Positions 36,425-51,199 of a stretch of DNA of 64,000 nt are shown in pieces. The position numbers were made by a program, and so were the translations under genes. Numbering within the stretch: position 1 is the stretch's first letter; the number at the start of each line of letters is the position of its first letter. Origin of the DNA: Cacajao melanocephalus (Eukaryota; Chordata; Mammalia; Primates; Pitheciidae); assembly GCA_963573385.1 (NCBI GenBank), contig CAUYLG010021675.1:59281-123280 (forward strand). The letters are read 5' to 3'. Below the pieces are notes generated by a model. It searched no databases, had not been told where the DNA came from, and saw nothing but the letters and a program-made list of their open reading frames with translations.

Positions 36425-37349
36425 TGCTGGTGGGGACACTTTGAAACCGGTTCTCCCAGACAATGATGACCTATTATCGTGATGACCCTCAGGGACAGCA
36501 GTCAGACAGTATTTATTAAAACATCAAATAAGCATAAGCTTTGATTCAGCAATTCAATTTCTGCAAATCCACCCCATGTAATACGGCCAGCATTAAAATA
36601 TATGAAACATCATACCAAATGGAATTTTTAAAGACTATAAATAGCCTCATGTCTGTTCAAATAGGTTATTGCTACCAAGTGAATTATTAAAAATTTGTTT
36701 TTGAGCATAGCTTAAAATTTCAGAATGTGAAAGAAAATACCCTGGATGCCCCAAATCACTAAGCTAAAAGGAAAAATCAAGCTGAACCGGCTCAGGGCAA
36801 ACCTGCCTCCCATTCTATCCAAAGTCATCCCTCTGCTCACTCAGATAGATGCATATTCTGATTGCCTCCTTTGGAAAGGCTAATCAGAAACTCAAAGGAA
36901 TGCAACTCCTTGTCCCTCACCTGTGACCTGGGAGCCCCCTCCATGCTTCAAGTTGTCCCTGCCTTTATGGATGAACCAATGTACTTCTTACAGATACTGA
37001 TATTTCATGTCTCCCTAAAATGTATAACACTAAGCTGTGCCCCAACCACCTTGTGCACGTGTTGTCAGGGCTTCCTGAGGCTGTGACACCGCTGCACATC
37101 TTCAACCTTGGCAAAACAAACTTTCTGAATTAACTGAGACCTGTCTCAGATTTTCTGGGTTTACAAGAATTACAGATAAAGAACTGAGAACCTTCAATAG
37201 TTTAAAAAATAAAAGGCACTAACTGCATAAATGAATGATGAGGTGTCCCTAGGAAATATTCTGCTACTATAAAAAAGAATGGTGGGGGGGACTTTGTATA
37301 CTGATTTAGAAGCATATTCACAATATATAATTAAAAGAAATAAAGTTCA
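36425..37349 (+). repeat. L1M LINE 3' remnant, interrupted by Alu
   Basis: 'gctggtggggacactttgaa', then 'gattcagcaattcaatttct', and later 'attctgctactataaaaaag' and 'aatggtg' follow L1M ORF2-end/3' UTR order. Part of the middle (36720-37140) is not recognised. The sequence seems to continue after the Alu to about 37700. Confidence 0.6.
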
Positions 37350-37651
37350 GCTGGGCGCAGTGGCTCACACCTATAATCCCAACACTTTGGGAAGCTGAGG
37401 TTGGCGGATCACTTGAAGTCAGGAGTTCCAGACCACCCTGGTCAACATGGTGAAGCCCAATCTCTACTAAAACTACAAAAATTAACCGGGTGTTGTGGCA
37501 GGTACCTGTAATCCCAGCCACCCAGGAGGCTGAGGCAGGAGAATGGCTTGAACCTGTAAGGCGGAGGTTTCAGTGAGCCGAGATCATGCCACTGCACTCC
37601 AGCCTGGGTGACAAAGTGAGACTCTGTCTCTAAATAAATAAATAAATAAAT
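37350..37651 (+). repeat. Alu SINE, full length
   Basis: It begins 'gctgggcgcagtggctcaca' and ends in a tail degenerated to (AAAT)n. The flanking 'aagttca' at both sides is the likely target-site duplication. Confidence 0.97.
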
Positions 37652-37699
37652 GAAGTTCAAAATATATACAGAAGATCACATTTTAGGGGTCTAAAGCTC

Positions 37700-39500
37700 T
37701 TAAGCAGAAGATCACAAGTGATAGATTTCTCCCTGTTATAGAGAAGGCGTCTCCAACTTACACCAGGAATCTTCATTGAAAAATCCAACAAGAACCGAGA
37801 GAAAAGAAATTTTGCTCTTGAATATCTGCCCCCTCCTGGCTGCAACCCAAAGGGTGTGCTCCATCTCCGGATGGCAGGACAGTGAGAGTCTGCAGCAGGC
37901 ACATGAAGCACTCAGCTGGGGAAGCGCCCCTGCCCCCACTGCCCAGTGCTCTGCAGAGCTCAGTGAAGGAGTCCAGCTGACTTTACACAGAGGGGCCTCC
38001 CCATCAGGCTCAGAGTCTGCCTGCAGAGCCATGAAGGGCACCTGCTGGTCAGGGGTGGCCTTGTGTCCAGGGAGCCTGGGACTGACCCTGGCAGCTGCAA
38101 ACCTAGCAGGCAGGTAAAGGGCCCACCAGGCGCTGGCTCTACCAGCCTTGTCTCTGGATCTTGATTTGACACCTGTGAACAGCACTTCACCCACTCACTG
38201 CATTAATTATTCACAGCAGAGAAATGAACCCAGAGGCAGCCAACAGCACGGGGTAATGTAAGCACTTTAAAAGAAGCTTCACACTCCAACGGGAGACTTG
38301 AGAATAGGGCCTGAAAGCAGCCTGGTCAAAAATCAGTAATGCTGGCAGGAAATGGGCTCTGCCTCCTGCTGGATAAGCCCTGGACCCTGTGCTCCTCCAG
38401 GACAGGCCCTGCCTCCCCCGTCACTAACTTCCCTACACACCAGCTACCTCCAGGTGCTCTGGAAATTACAGGTACTCAGTAATGCACGACACTCATGATC
38501 ATATTCGTTAATTCTGTTTCATGGATCCCATCTTCCCCTTATCCAGCAGTTTGACAACAAGTAGCCATCCATATGTTCCCTTCCATGCTCTCCTTTGAGC
38601 TTGGCAGTGTGTGAATTCCCTATCGTCTCAGTGGAGCTGACGTCCCAGAAGCTTCTCCGCATTCTTTCCTTCAATGGTACTTAGATATGAACAAAAAACT
38701 AAAATAAGTGAGCAAACAGAAGACCCAGAACCCAAATGCCCTGCAGCTCTGCCCCATCCATGTGGCAGCCAGAGATGTGACCCAGTCATGCAAACGACCT
38801 CTGACGATGCTGCAGGTGCAGCGAGACTTAGCATCTCCTGGTGTCAGCTGCCATGTGGGTAAAACTAGAGGGAGACGGTCTTAAGGTTTCCTGGTATTCT
38901 ATGAGAACAGAGGTAAGTAAAGAACCACCTTTGGGGCCAAATCTTTTCCTCCTGCCGCTCTTCAAAGAGCCATAGTGTTATTTTCCTTTTAAATCACGGT
39001 GTCCAGTCAAGAATACTAAACCATCTCTAACCCACCCTCAATTTTCTGGAGGACAGCAGATTCATCATTTCAATTCATAATAACAAGAAACTTCCACATC
39101 TAAATCGTCAGCCCTCTCTGGCTTATTAAAGTCACATGAAAAAAGTCATCGTCTGAAGTCCATGTAACTGTCAGAAAGCACTTGGTATGTCTAAGGAGCC
39201 ATGAGATCTGGCCCAGTGAGACCAGGCTCCCAGATCCACCCCAGCGCCTGACTGGGAGCAGCCCCCTTTCTCACGCCGCCATGTCAGTACCAAGACCTGC
39301 AGAAGACAGAAGACTCACTGGCTTGGAAGGAGACACGAGGTGGTCACTTTGTACTTGGCAAGCAGGCTGGACCCTTAATGAGCTAAAATCCATCTTCCAT
39401 TTGTCGCTTGTCTCTGCTGGAACACACGCACCTGCTCAGTCATTCATCTTTTATTCTCTAGGCTACAAATTATTCCCAGCAGCCAGCCAGAGTGTTGCGA
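37700..39500. other. Intronic unique sequence
   Basis: No repeat was recognised apart from one copy of the 41-nt duplication at 38351-38391. The 152-codon minus-strand frame (37736-38194) shows no recognisable domain. Confidence 0.45.
38351..38391 (+). repeat. 41-nt exact direct repeat, copy 1
   Basis: It begins 'aatgggctctgcctcctgct' and is identical over 41 nt to 40126-40166, 1.77 kb away. Flanks are unrelated. Confidence 0.97.
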
Positions 39501-39509
39501 AATAAGCGG

Positions 39510-39615
39510 GATGAGACCTCGAAGATGACCTAGTACAGGAAACTGGGGCCCAGAGAGGTTGGACATTTGCCCAAGATCACACAGTAACTTGATGGCACAG
39601 CTGGGCTAGAGAAGA
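39510..39615 (-). repeat. MIR SINE
   Basis: 'aggaaactggggcccagaga' followed by 'ggttggacatttgcccaaga' and 'tcacacagtaacttgatggc' is the reverse-strand MIR core. Confidence 0.8.
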
Positions 39616-39714
39616 TCTGTTGAATTCCAGCCCCTAAAATATTTTCCATCCCCAAAGAATGCTTTCAGACTCACTCCTTCTGTCTCCACCCCTCCACCAT
39701 TCGTCTCCGTTACT

Positions 39715-39830
39715 AAAGGTATGCTGTACTGAGTGCCTTCTATGAGCCAGGCCATGTTAGCACAGAAGATACAAACATGAGCAAGACAGGCTCCCAGTGT
39801 AGGGAGGAGACACACAGATGTTTTATTTCA
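39715..39830 (-). repeat. L2 LINE fragment
   Basis: 'actgagtgccttctatgagc', 'caggccatgttagcacagaa', and 'gatacaaacatgagcaagac' follow L2 reverse-strand order. Confidence 0.65.
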
Positions 39831-40125
39831 GCCACAGTCAGTCCCGTGAAGGAGCATGGTATCCATGCACCAAAGAGGGGTTTGAGCCGCAGAGGGGGAC
39901 CCTCATCACCAGCTCTCCGGAGATGACACCACAGTGTGCTTAGGCAAGCACTCCACAGATGTCAGCCGCTGCATTCCTAGGCTGTGTCTGGCAGAGCTGG
40001 TGTCTCAGCTAGTCTGGGACAACTCAGGGCCGTCCTCTGCTCTGTCCTGCTGCAAAGGCAGATGCAACGAACTGAGTAGGTCTTAGCTGTCCTTGCGGTG
40101 AGCTGGGGCCATGCAGTGCTGCTGG

Positions 40126-40166
40126 AATGGGCTCTGCCTCCTGCTGGATAAGCCCTGGACCCTGTG
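40126..40166 (+). repeat. 41-nt exact direct repeat, copy 2
   Basis: Identical to 38351-38391. After the shared block the sequence diverges at once (tgacaag here, ctcctcc in copy 1). Confidence 0.97.
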
Positions 40167-40169
40167 TGA

Positions 40170-42388
<2,219 letters not shown>

Positions 42389-42389
42389 A

Positions 42390-44140
42390 ATTTTAAGGTC
42401 TTTTTTAAATGTAATGTTAAAGACGTTTCAGAAATGACTAGTCAGTCTCACCTGACTGTACCACTGCTGCCTGAGGCACAGGTACCCTCCCTGTCCTGCA
42501 CACCGGAACGTACCACAACTGACACGTGGTGGCCCTCCACAGACACCTGTGTCTGGAATGAATGAAGTGCAGCCGTCACCATCCCCAGGGTAACACCCTG
42601 CACACCAGCCACGCGTCCAGAGGCCAGGCCAGTCGTAGCGTGCAATGGCAGCTCACCAGCCTCCCCTGCATCCCGCCCAGGCCGCCGGCAGAAGGGCGAG
42701 GTTGGGCTGGATACGAGTCTCCTGTGCCTGCACTGCCTTCTGCACCAAGGTGGCAGAAACCACAGCGGGCTTCAGTGATCAACAATAACGTACCCCTCAA
42801 GGTTAACTCTAGGGCAGCTGCGCCTCCTGCAGGCTAAGCACTTCCAGTGGCGGTGTAGCTACCATCTCTTGCCTGCAGCTGACCTCCTGGAGCAAGATAA
42901 GCTTGGGTGGAGTAGAATACAGCTAAGCAATTTCTACTCATTTCCCTTGAAGAAAAATGCTTCATGACCCCAACCTGATGAACAGTGGAGAAAACAGCTT
43001 TGGAGAAGACAGCTTTTGAGTGTTAAATCTCTGGACCAGTTGGGGTACTGGACAAGCCACCACACGTGTGCTAGCTGCCCTTTCTCTGTGGCACGACACT
43101 GGGTTCACTGCTGTATCAGGACACTGCCGTCCCTCGCATGTGCAGGGAAGTGGCACACTGAGTCTGCAGCACTAATCTCATGAGCATACGTGAGACAGGT
43201 GAGCTGGCCTTGCGTTTGTTCTGTTCTTACAACTTCTGCACTGGCCATGTACAGGCCCCATGTCTCAAACCCAGCAGGTTTTACAGAGGAGGCAGCTGCC
43301 GAGATCACAGAGCTGATAAACAACAGAGTGGAGGGATGGGAAGGCTGCTGCTATACAGAGGTGGGGACCGCACCACGTGGGGAATGCGCTCCATGCTACC
43401 GCACGGGTCACTTTAAAAGGTTAATTCTTTTCTCTGAATTGCACCTCAATTAAATAAAAAAGTAACAGGGCAAATATGTGAACTCTGCACGAACATGATG
43501 ACAAACATCAGGTGCCATGCACTGGGCCAGGCGGCAGGGTCACAGAACGCACAGCCCACGGCCCCATCCCGAAGCACTTGCCGCGTGGTGCAGTTCACTG
43601 GTGTTGTCAGCTCTCTCTCAGAGCCAAAACAGGGAGGGAGGAACAAACTCTTACGAGGACAGGGGAACTGAGTCAGAAGAGGCTCAGAGAACTGGGAAAT
43701 GACCAAAGGTCCCCTGCATGGGTCGGTGCTGCTGACTGCATGGTAGAAACCGCAAGGAAATGCATCCGCTCAACATTGAGGATGGCCGCTGTGTCAGGCA
43801 CTATCCTATGCCTTGCTGACGAGTCAAGTATTTATAACTTGACTCATGAGACTCACAGTAAAGAAGGAAGATAAAGTCAGACACTCTCTTGAAAGTCTAC
43901 TGTTAAAAGGACCTTGTTCCTGATGGTTTTAAGCAAAAAAATAACATGAAAATTTAGAAAGCAGTGAGAACTAGATGGGAAAAGAGGCTGAAAGGAGACC
44001 AGTTAGAAAGTTTCTGCAGTGGTTCAGAGGGGCATTCACAGATCTGGATGTGGGTGAGGGCTCTAGGAACCGAGGGGAGAAACAGAAAGACCAGAAGCAG
44101 AATGGAGAAGACTAGTAGGTGAGGTGGGGTTTCCTGGTAC
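42390..44140. other. Intronic sequence with possible L2 traces
   Basis: A perfect 9-bp inverted repeat (gagtcaagt/acttgactc) sits at 43821-43845. At 43985-44110 'gaggctgaaaggagaccagt' followed by 'tagaaagtttctgcagtggt' looks like L2 in forward order. The rest is unrecognised. Confidence 0.4.
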
Positions 44141-44159
44141 CACGAGGTCAGAAAACCTT

Positions 44160-44240
44160 AATTCACGTACGGGGCACAGGACAATGCCGGGTCTGGAGTA
44201 GGCGCTTAGTGAACTGTTACCTGCTGTTATTCCCATGCTG
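44160..44240 (+). repeat. MIR/L2 3'-end fragment
   Basis: 'ggggcacaggacaatgccgg' followed by 'gtctggagtaggcgcttagt' is the MIR/L2 terminus 'gtgcctggcacatagtaggcgct' in diverged form. Confidence 0.5.
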
Positions 44241-44943
44241 AGCTTCGTGTTCTAACAGTGACTCGGCTTCTCCATTTTTCTGGACAGCGCACCGAGGGGG
44301 CTCTGGACCCTTCTCCCCACCATTGGAAGAGAAAAGCAGGAAACAAAACCGAGCCACAGGCCTGAGTGACAAAAGCAGGGCTTGTCTTTATGTTCCCTGG
44401 CTCCAGCTCAATGTAAAATACTTTCAAAATATGCAGGGAACAAGTGAATTAATAAGGAACAAATGAACAAGTCAATACAAGAACAGCAGTGACCTCTGAC
44501 GCCCAAGCTCTGACAAAGCTCATCTATAAAACAACTGGAGAAATAGATTTTCAAGGCAGCGCACACAGGAGGAGGCCCAAGGTCCACATTTGCACAAGAA
44601 GCTGAACAAGGAAATAAAGTGTACTAATGAAAATTCATTACGCCGAGAAGACCCAAAATATTTTCTCTTCCTGTTATCCCATTACCATTTCTCTTCAATC
44701 TGACAACTCTGTAATTAGAGCCCAAGTCCTTACACTGCTGCTTTATTTTCCAAGTGGGCTCTGTCTTTCTGCAGCTGCAGAAGCTTCCTGCCAGGGCCCC
44801 CCACGCCATGGGGCATATTGACTCCCGCTTGTCAGTATAAAACCAAGACGAGGAACATGGCCAGCTTCCCCGCGCTCCACCCCCACTGACAGATGGACAG
44901 CCTTCCCCTCCTACACTGGGCTCCTCAAGAATGACAAGGAAGA

Positions 44944-45230
44944 GGCTGGGCAGGGTGGCTCACACCTCTAATCCCAGCACTTTGGGAGGCCAAGGCGGAC
45001 GGATCGCTTGAGGTCAGGAGTCGAGACCGGCCCGGCCAACATGGCAAAACCCCGTTTCTACTAAAAGTACAAAAATTAGCTGGGCGTGGTGGTACATGCC
45101 TGTATTCTCAGCTACTTGGGAGGCTGAGGCACGAGAATCGATTGAACCCAGAGGTGGGGGCTGCCGTGAGCAGAGATCACACTCTAGCCTGGTGACAGAG
45201 TAAGACTCCGTCTCAAAAAAGAAAAAAAAC
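44944..45230 (+). repeat. Alu SINE
   Basis: It begins 'ggctgggcagggtggctcac' and ends 'agactccgtctcaaaaaag'. It has a small internal deletion before 'ctagcctggtgacagagtaa'. This is the nearest downstream Alu to exon 2, opposite to the Alu at 46373. Confidence 0.96.
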
Positions 45231-45740
45231 AATAATGACAGGTAAGAAAAAGGTATGTTCCAGCAGATTAAAAAATAACCCTTTTCGCTATTATTATACA
45301 TCTCCTACCCAATTACCCTACATGCTAGAATATACAGTGTTTCTGCTAGACTACAATTATATGCCTGAGGAATCTCAGGTTTTACCAAATTCGATACTAA
45401 AAATAATAGAGTTTTTGGGAAATTTTGGTTAGGTATTCCACTCAATACCTAAGGAACTTCAAAGCAGAATCAAAAACAGGAACTGATAACCTGGAGAGTT
45501 AATGTGGCTGCCGAGGTAGGGGGCTCCACAGGGCTGGTGGCTACCATGGCAGATATTACAAACACCTGAAAACCACAGGGAAAAAATGCAGCCATGCCCT
45601 CATTACAGGAAGACTGGCAGGCAGTGAGGGGGCCCTGGAAGGCGTATAACCCGCTCTGAGCTGAGAGGCTGTGACGGCAGCTCTCTGGGGAGGAGGCCTC
45701 AGAGACAGGCGACCATTGTGACTTCCTACACATGTGCACA

Positions 45741-45758
45741 GACGCACACACACACACA
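45741..45758 (+). repeat. Short (CA)n tract
   Basis: About eight CA units within 'gacgcacacacacacacatc'. Confidence 0.9.
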
Positions 45759-46131
45759 TCATCACAGTGGCTCCGCTGAGGTCATAAGTCTACTCCTACG
45801 ATCCTGCTTTCTTTGCCTAGGAAAATGTGTACAGGCCAACGTAACGTTTACCTTCCACAGACATGTCACCCCATTTTCCCCTCACATGTGAGCTCACCTG
45901 CATCACAGAACAGAGCACAGGACTGCAGGTCATCCTCAGCGTAACTGGTCTGAGTGGGCCGGACACTGGCGTGAGGTCGCCTGCTCATCCCCCAGCGAGG
46001 CAGGCCTGGCACCACAGTAAAGGCTGGGCCACGCCAGGCTTTCCCTAACCCACACCCAGACCTTTAGCAAGATAATTCTCAGAGAAAGGTACTGCCCCAG
46101 AATGAAACCACAGAAAAGTGCAAATACTTAC

Positions 46132-46190
46132 ATATAATAGGTTGGATAGAGTCCTTCAAAATACCAGCAATGCTTTTTGGCTTCTGTGCA
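46132..46190 (-). CDS. VOPP1: VOPP1 exon 2 (N-terminal luminal segment)
   Basis: This 59-nt exon encodes residues about 19-37 (CTEAKKHCWYFEGLYPTYY) plus two bases of Ile38. The acceptor is CTATTTGCAG with the exon starting at 46190. The donor after 46132 is the strong site GTAAGT. The segment directly follows the predicted signal peptide, whose 18 residues must be encoded by exon 1 upstream of the window. Two cysteines and several aromatic residues begin the luminal Cys-rich domain. The exon length is not a multiple of three, so skipping it would shift the frame. It lies between two oppositely oriented Alus (44944-45230 and 46373-46680). Confidence 0.96.
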
Positions 46191-46372
46191 CTGCAAATAG
46201 AAGCAAGAAAAACTTTGTTAGCGCTCAGGAATCTGCATCTTGTTGAGAAGGTCTCACAAAGGCAGCAAAGAAAGATGAGAGGACACAGCTTAACCTACGA
46301 AAAGCTGGGATATCAGGGCAGACAATGTATTACGCGAGAGCCCTCCCCTTTCTCGTGACTTTCTATTTCTTT

Positions 46373-46680
46373 CTTTCTTTTTTTTTTTTTTTTTGAGGCT
46401 TGAGACAGAGCCTCCCTCTGTGCCAGGCTGGAGTACAGGGGTGAGAGCTCGGCTCACTGAAACCTCCAACTCCCTAGTTCAAGCGATTCTCCTGACTCAG
46501 CCTCCTGAGTACCTGGGATTACAGGCACACACCACCACACCCAGCTAATTTTTGTATTTTTAGTAAAGATGGGGTTTCACCATGTTGGCCAGGATGGTCT
46601 CAATCTCCTGACCTCGTGATCGGCCCACCTTGGCCTCCCAAAGTGCTGGGATTACAGGCATGAGCCACCACGCCCGGCCA
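46373..46680 (-). repeat. Alu SINE with 15-bp target-site duplication
   Basis: A reverse-strand Alu with a long T tail, ending 'gagccaccacgcccggcc'. The 15-mer 'actttctatttcttt' flanks both sides (46358-46372 and 46681-46695). It lies about 180 bp upstream of the exon 2 acceptor. Confidence 0.97.
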
Positions 46681-46699
46681 ACTTTCTATTTCTTTAAAA

Positions 46700-48490
46700 C
46701 ATCTGTTTTCCTATTTTTTTTTTTGGTAACCTTTCATGAGAGATATGAGCATTTTAATGAAAAGGTAAATTAAAGGCAATTTACTGTTTAAAATGTACTT
46801 GGTATGATATTTCAGATTATACAAGAATGCTAGAAATAAAGCACTGCAAAGACTCCCACTGCCCCTCAATTTCTGTTTTAGAAAGACATCTCCAAAAGCT
46901 TTAGCATTTCTAGATCTGCGTATTTCAGAATATGCTAAAGCCACATTCCGACCTATGTCTGCCAGATGCTGCAAGTCATGGTTCACTCACTGCCCTCACT
47001 CATGTGCAGGAAGACAAAGGAGAAACAAGAAAAGACAATAGGAGCCTCTCCTGGGCTTTCCAGGTAAGACCAGCTTCAGACATCCACAGGAAGGGCAGGG
47101 CACGGGAGTGTGTACAGGCCTCGGAGCAGGGGCCAGATGCCACCTGGAGGCTCCCACAAACCTCCAGCAAGTGAGGCAGGCCAGCATCCCCACTGCTCAG
47201 GGAGCTCTCCATGCAGAGATGCTCTGCCTATCTGAACAAGGCTTTTCTAAAATTATTCCATTTGTGCTGTCATTTTTGTTTTAAATTCGTAACTTCCTGC
47301 CTCCATGATCTAGTTTATCGGCCACCATGTGTAAATAAAACCTTCAAAACCTTATGGTGCAAAGCTCCCAGCACCAGGAATACTGGCAAAGGCATAGCAA
47401 AACAATGCTTTACTTGGGCGAGGCAGGGCCATCCTGCCCAAAGCCCCTCCTCCAGCAGAACAGCTAGGTCAGCTCCCCCTTAGCCTGTCCGCAGCCCCAG
47501 CAGCTGTCCAGCAATGCCCTCCTGCCACAACTGGCTTGCAGCTGGAATGGAGTTAGAGACAGGCCCCACATCTACAGCGGCATGCCATGGGAGAGGTGAG
47601 AGCCAACATCACGCTGGCGACATGTGATGGGTTATGAAAATGGCACGAACCCCTGGATTTTGGAGAATGTGCTTTAAGACACTCAGAGGCATACTCAGGC
47701 AGCCTGGAGTGACCTAGTTTTATTAATGGAAAATGAGTTTAATTTAGACTAGGTTAGCTCCTGTCCAGTTTAAGAAATGAAGCTCAGACAGCTGATGAAA
47801 TCAATTTATTTTGCCAAGGAAGAGCAATTTCAAGGTCTCTGCCCCAAATTACAATTCATTTCACTAGAAGTGATAAACGGAGAAACCAGGTCTGCCTTCC
47901 ATGTGTCACTTCAAACGGGTCTTCCTTATTCCCCATCACCACCACTGATGGGCAAACGTTCCTGGAACCTGACACTTAAGTTCCACACGATCAAGAAGTG
48001 AGGCCAGGGAACAGCAGAATTCAAGCCCGAAGCCCCTTCCCTGCCTGGGGCCTGGCTGTTCCAATGCTGCTCCGCAGAGACAGGCCACTGCCACGCAGCG
48101 AGAGCCGGGCGCACGGGCTGCCACTGGAGATGAGGAATGGCTCTGGCCACCACAGCAGCCTCTTCTGCAAATCCTCTTGGTTAAAGGTTCCCAGATCTGA
48201 AGCAGCCACTTGATATTCTAACACCACATCTCCATCACTAATGCAATGTGTTTCAGAAAAAACTTTTTCTTCCAATCAGACAAAATAATGCCACACTTCG
48301 GAATGCACATTGTCTCTGGGATACAGGAATAGGAGGAATGCCACTTTACAAACAAGGCACCAGGGGCCTTGGTGAGAGTCTTCTTCTGGGTCACACAGCT
48401 TCTTTGTGGTGGCAAAATTGACAGTCCCCAGCACAGTATCTTCTGGACTCAACAGAGCTCCCCTAAGAAACTTACTCTGCCCACCTCTAG
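46700..48490. other. Intronic unique sequence
   Basis: No clear repeat. A weak reverse MIR-like stretch may lie at about 48345-48460 (ggtcacacagcttctttgtg). Open frames show no family resemblance. Confidence 0.4.
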
Positions 48491-48499
48491 CAAGAAAAA

Positions 48500-48780
48500 A
48501 CAAAGGCCTCTGAGAACTGGTGTGAGATGATCCCCAAGATACGGTGTTAGTGAAAAAGCATATGCAGAAACAAAAACATACGTTCAATATGCCATCCTCA
48601 ACGCCAAAGGAAACATGTGTATTTGGCCTGTTTTATCATAGGGTGCACACATCAAAACATCACATCCATCCCATAAATATGAACAATTATTATATACCAA
48701 TAAATTTTTTTAAAAATCACAGGAAGGATTATTTTTCACATACTAGAGTATGTGAAAATTAATCATAAGGGTCATTCTTG
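48500..48780 (+). repeat. L1M LINE 3' fragment
   Basis: 'gatgatccccaagatacggt', 'gttagtgaaaaagcatatgc' and later 'atcacaggaaggattatttt' follow the L1M 3' UTR order. It contains the long quasi-palindrome at 48727-48764. Confidence 0.6.
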
Positions 48781-48991
48781 TCATACCTAACTAACAGAGC
48801 CAAGGCCAGAGAGGCAAAGCACTCAGAGCACATAGCACTGCTCCAAGAAGTCATTCTCGGCAAGCCTGGCTGCCGAAATTGCCTGCCATGACTCTCAGAC
48901 TAGCTTATCCAGCTCCATCACTCACCAGCGAGAGCTTCCCAGCTCCCCAAAACTTCACTAGTGCCAACGAACAACTCTCTTTCCAAACAAC

Positions 48992-49390
<399 letters not shown>

Positions 49391-49439
49391 TCACTTCCTA
49401 AATAAAATGTTTTAAATTTAGAGATCTGTCTCTGTAAAA

Positions 49440-49590
49440 ACCAATGAAAATGCTTACCTGTGGAGGATGGGTGGAGTGGAAGAGACAGGGACAAGAGTAA
49501 GATTCTTCTGAGTGTATCTTTTTATATAGTTTGACTTTTGAACTGTTTTTTCATATTCAGATAATAAAGTTAAATAGAAAGTGTTTTTTA
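49440..49590 (+). repeat. L1M LINE 3' end
   Basis: 'cttacctgtggaggatgggt' and later 'gtatctttttatatagtttg' plus 'acttttgaactg' match the end of an L1M 3' UTR. It is probably the same insertion as 48500-48780, split by the Alu. Confidence 0.65.
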
Positions 49591-49599
49591 AAACCACTC

Positions 49600-50590
49600 T
49601 TCTCAGAATGAAAAGATTTATGAAAGACTACCATGGCATGATCACACATGTCCCCTTTAGGCCAAGGGCAACTAAGGAGGGTAGATGCCTGTAACGTAAG
49701 TGCTCACAGGTGACTGGCAAAGACACGCTCCTCTGGGGCCCTCCCGGGTGAAGGGCACCATTTCCATCCTACCCTTCCTCTGGTATTTTTCTGGGATACT
49801 CCCTAACTTCACGGCTGCCTACTTGTTGGTTTCTCTTGCTCAGTTACTTGCTAATAACCTTTTGCCATTTCTCACTAAACTATCCAAATAAAACGTACTT
49901 TGAAAAACTAAACCCCAGTTTGTTCTTTTACAAAAACTACTCTTAAGAAAATATTAAGGCTACATTTCCTGAAACAGAAAACACCTTTAAACAGAGCTGC
50001 CTGGCATTAAAATGTAGTTCCATTTTGTTGCTGCTGAAATTCGTGTGTTTGAAATTTGGTAATATCCTGGAAAGTGTGTCACTATTTTTGGTAGCTGGAC
50101 TTTTATAGCAGCTTTCTCCTGAGGAATGCCAACATCATAATACACATATATAGTATCTCACTATAGTTAATGAATGGCATGATTCCATTTGACAGCCAGA
50201 TAACACAGAGAACATAAAATCACAGGTCTCGTTAGTCAACTGAAAAACCGTAAAATGAGGACACAGAAGTCCTGATAATTGTGGTTGTTGAGCTTTTCCT
50301 TAATAAATGCTTGCTAACTGAACACCAGGTGTCAGAATCAGCCCACTCAATCTAGGAGGATGCAGCCTTGTGATGGGAATGGAGACCAGGAGGTGGAGAG
50401 GCACACACCTGCCCGAGGAGCCCAGGGTTGAGAGCTGGGTGCTGCCAAGCTGAAGTCCGCTGAGAAACGCAGTCTCTGCCTACCAAGTCCAAACTCCAAA
50501 TCCAGCGCCAGCACCAGGACTCAAGACAAAGCCAGAAGGTTGGAGCTGTGGTCAAAGGGGAGTTTGCCAAGGACAAATAAGAGGGATCTT
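49600..50590. other. Intronic unique sequence
   Basis: AT-rich, with no recognised repeat or exon. Confidence 0.45.
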
Positions 50591-50856
50591 GGCTGGGCAC
50601 AGTGGCTCATGCCTGTAATCCAAGCACTTTGGGAAGCCAAGTCGGGTGGATCACGAGGTCAGGAGATTGAGACCATCCTGGCCAACACGGTGAAACCTCG
50701 TCTCTACTAAACAATCCAAAAACAATAGCTGGGCATGGTGGCACACACCTGTAGTCCCAGCTACTCAGGAGGCTGAGGCAGGAGAATTACTTGAACCCAG
50801 GAGAAGAGATCGTGCCACTGAGCTACAGCTGGAGTGACAGTGCAAGAATCAGTCTC

Positions 50857-50885
<29 letters not shown>
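50591..50885 (+). repeat. Alu SINE with long poly(A) and TSD
   Basis: It begins 'ggctgggcacagtggctcat' and ends in about 29 A. The 11-mer 'aagagggatct' flanks both sides. Its right monomer lacks the 'gcagtgagcc' step. Confidence 0.97.
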
Positions 50886-50889
<4 letters not shown>

Positions 50890-51049
50890 GATCTCCGGAG
50901 TACTCCTGACTACCGGCAGGCATGCAGATGTGGCCGCACAAGCAAGCAGGGGAAGGAGGCAGAAAGAAGGCCCTGCGCTGGGTCACACAGAAGCACAGGA
51001 GTTGACGGGCAAAGGGGAATCCACAGGGAAAGGAGGAGCCAAAGAACCA

Positions 51050-51195
51050 GAGCTCTGGGTTCTGGCCCTAACTGCAGCCTGCCAGCCATGCCACCAACCA
51101 GTCTGGACTCAGTCTCCTCATTCCTAAGGCGGGAGGGTCTCTTTCCTGCTTCATGAAGAAACTGTGACTGAATGCATTGCAATGCCTGGCCAGAC
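51050..51195 (+). repeat. MIR SINE fragment
   Basis: 'gagctctgggttctggccct', 'agtctggactcagtctcctc' and 'attcctaaggcgggag' follow the MIR forward core, diverged. Confidence 0.55.
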
Positions 51196-51199
51196 ACCT

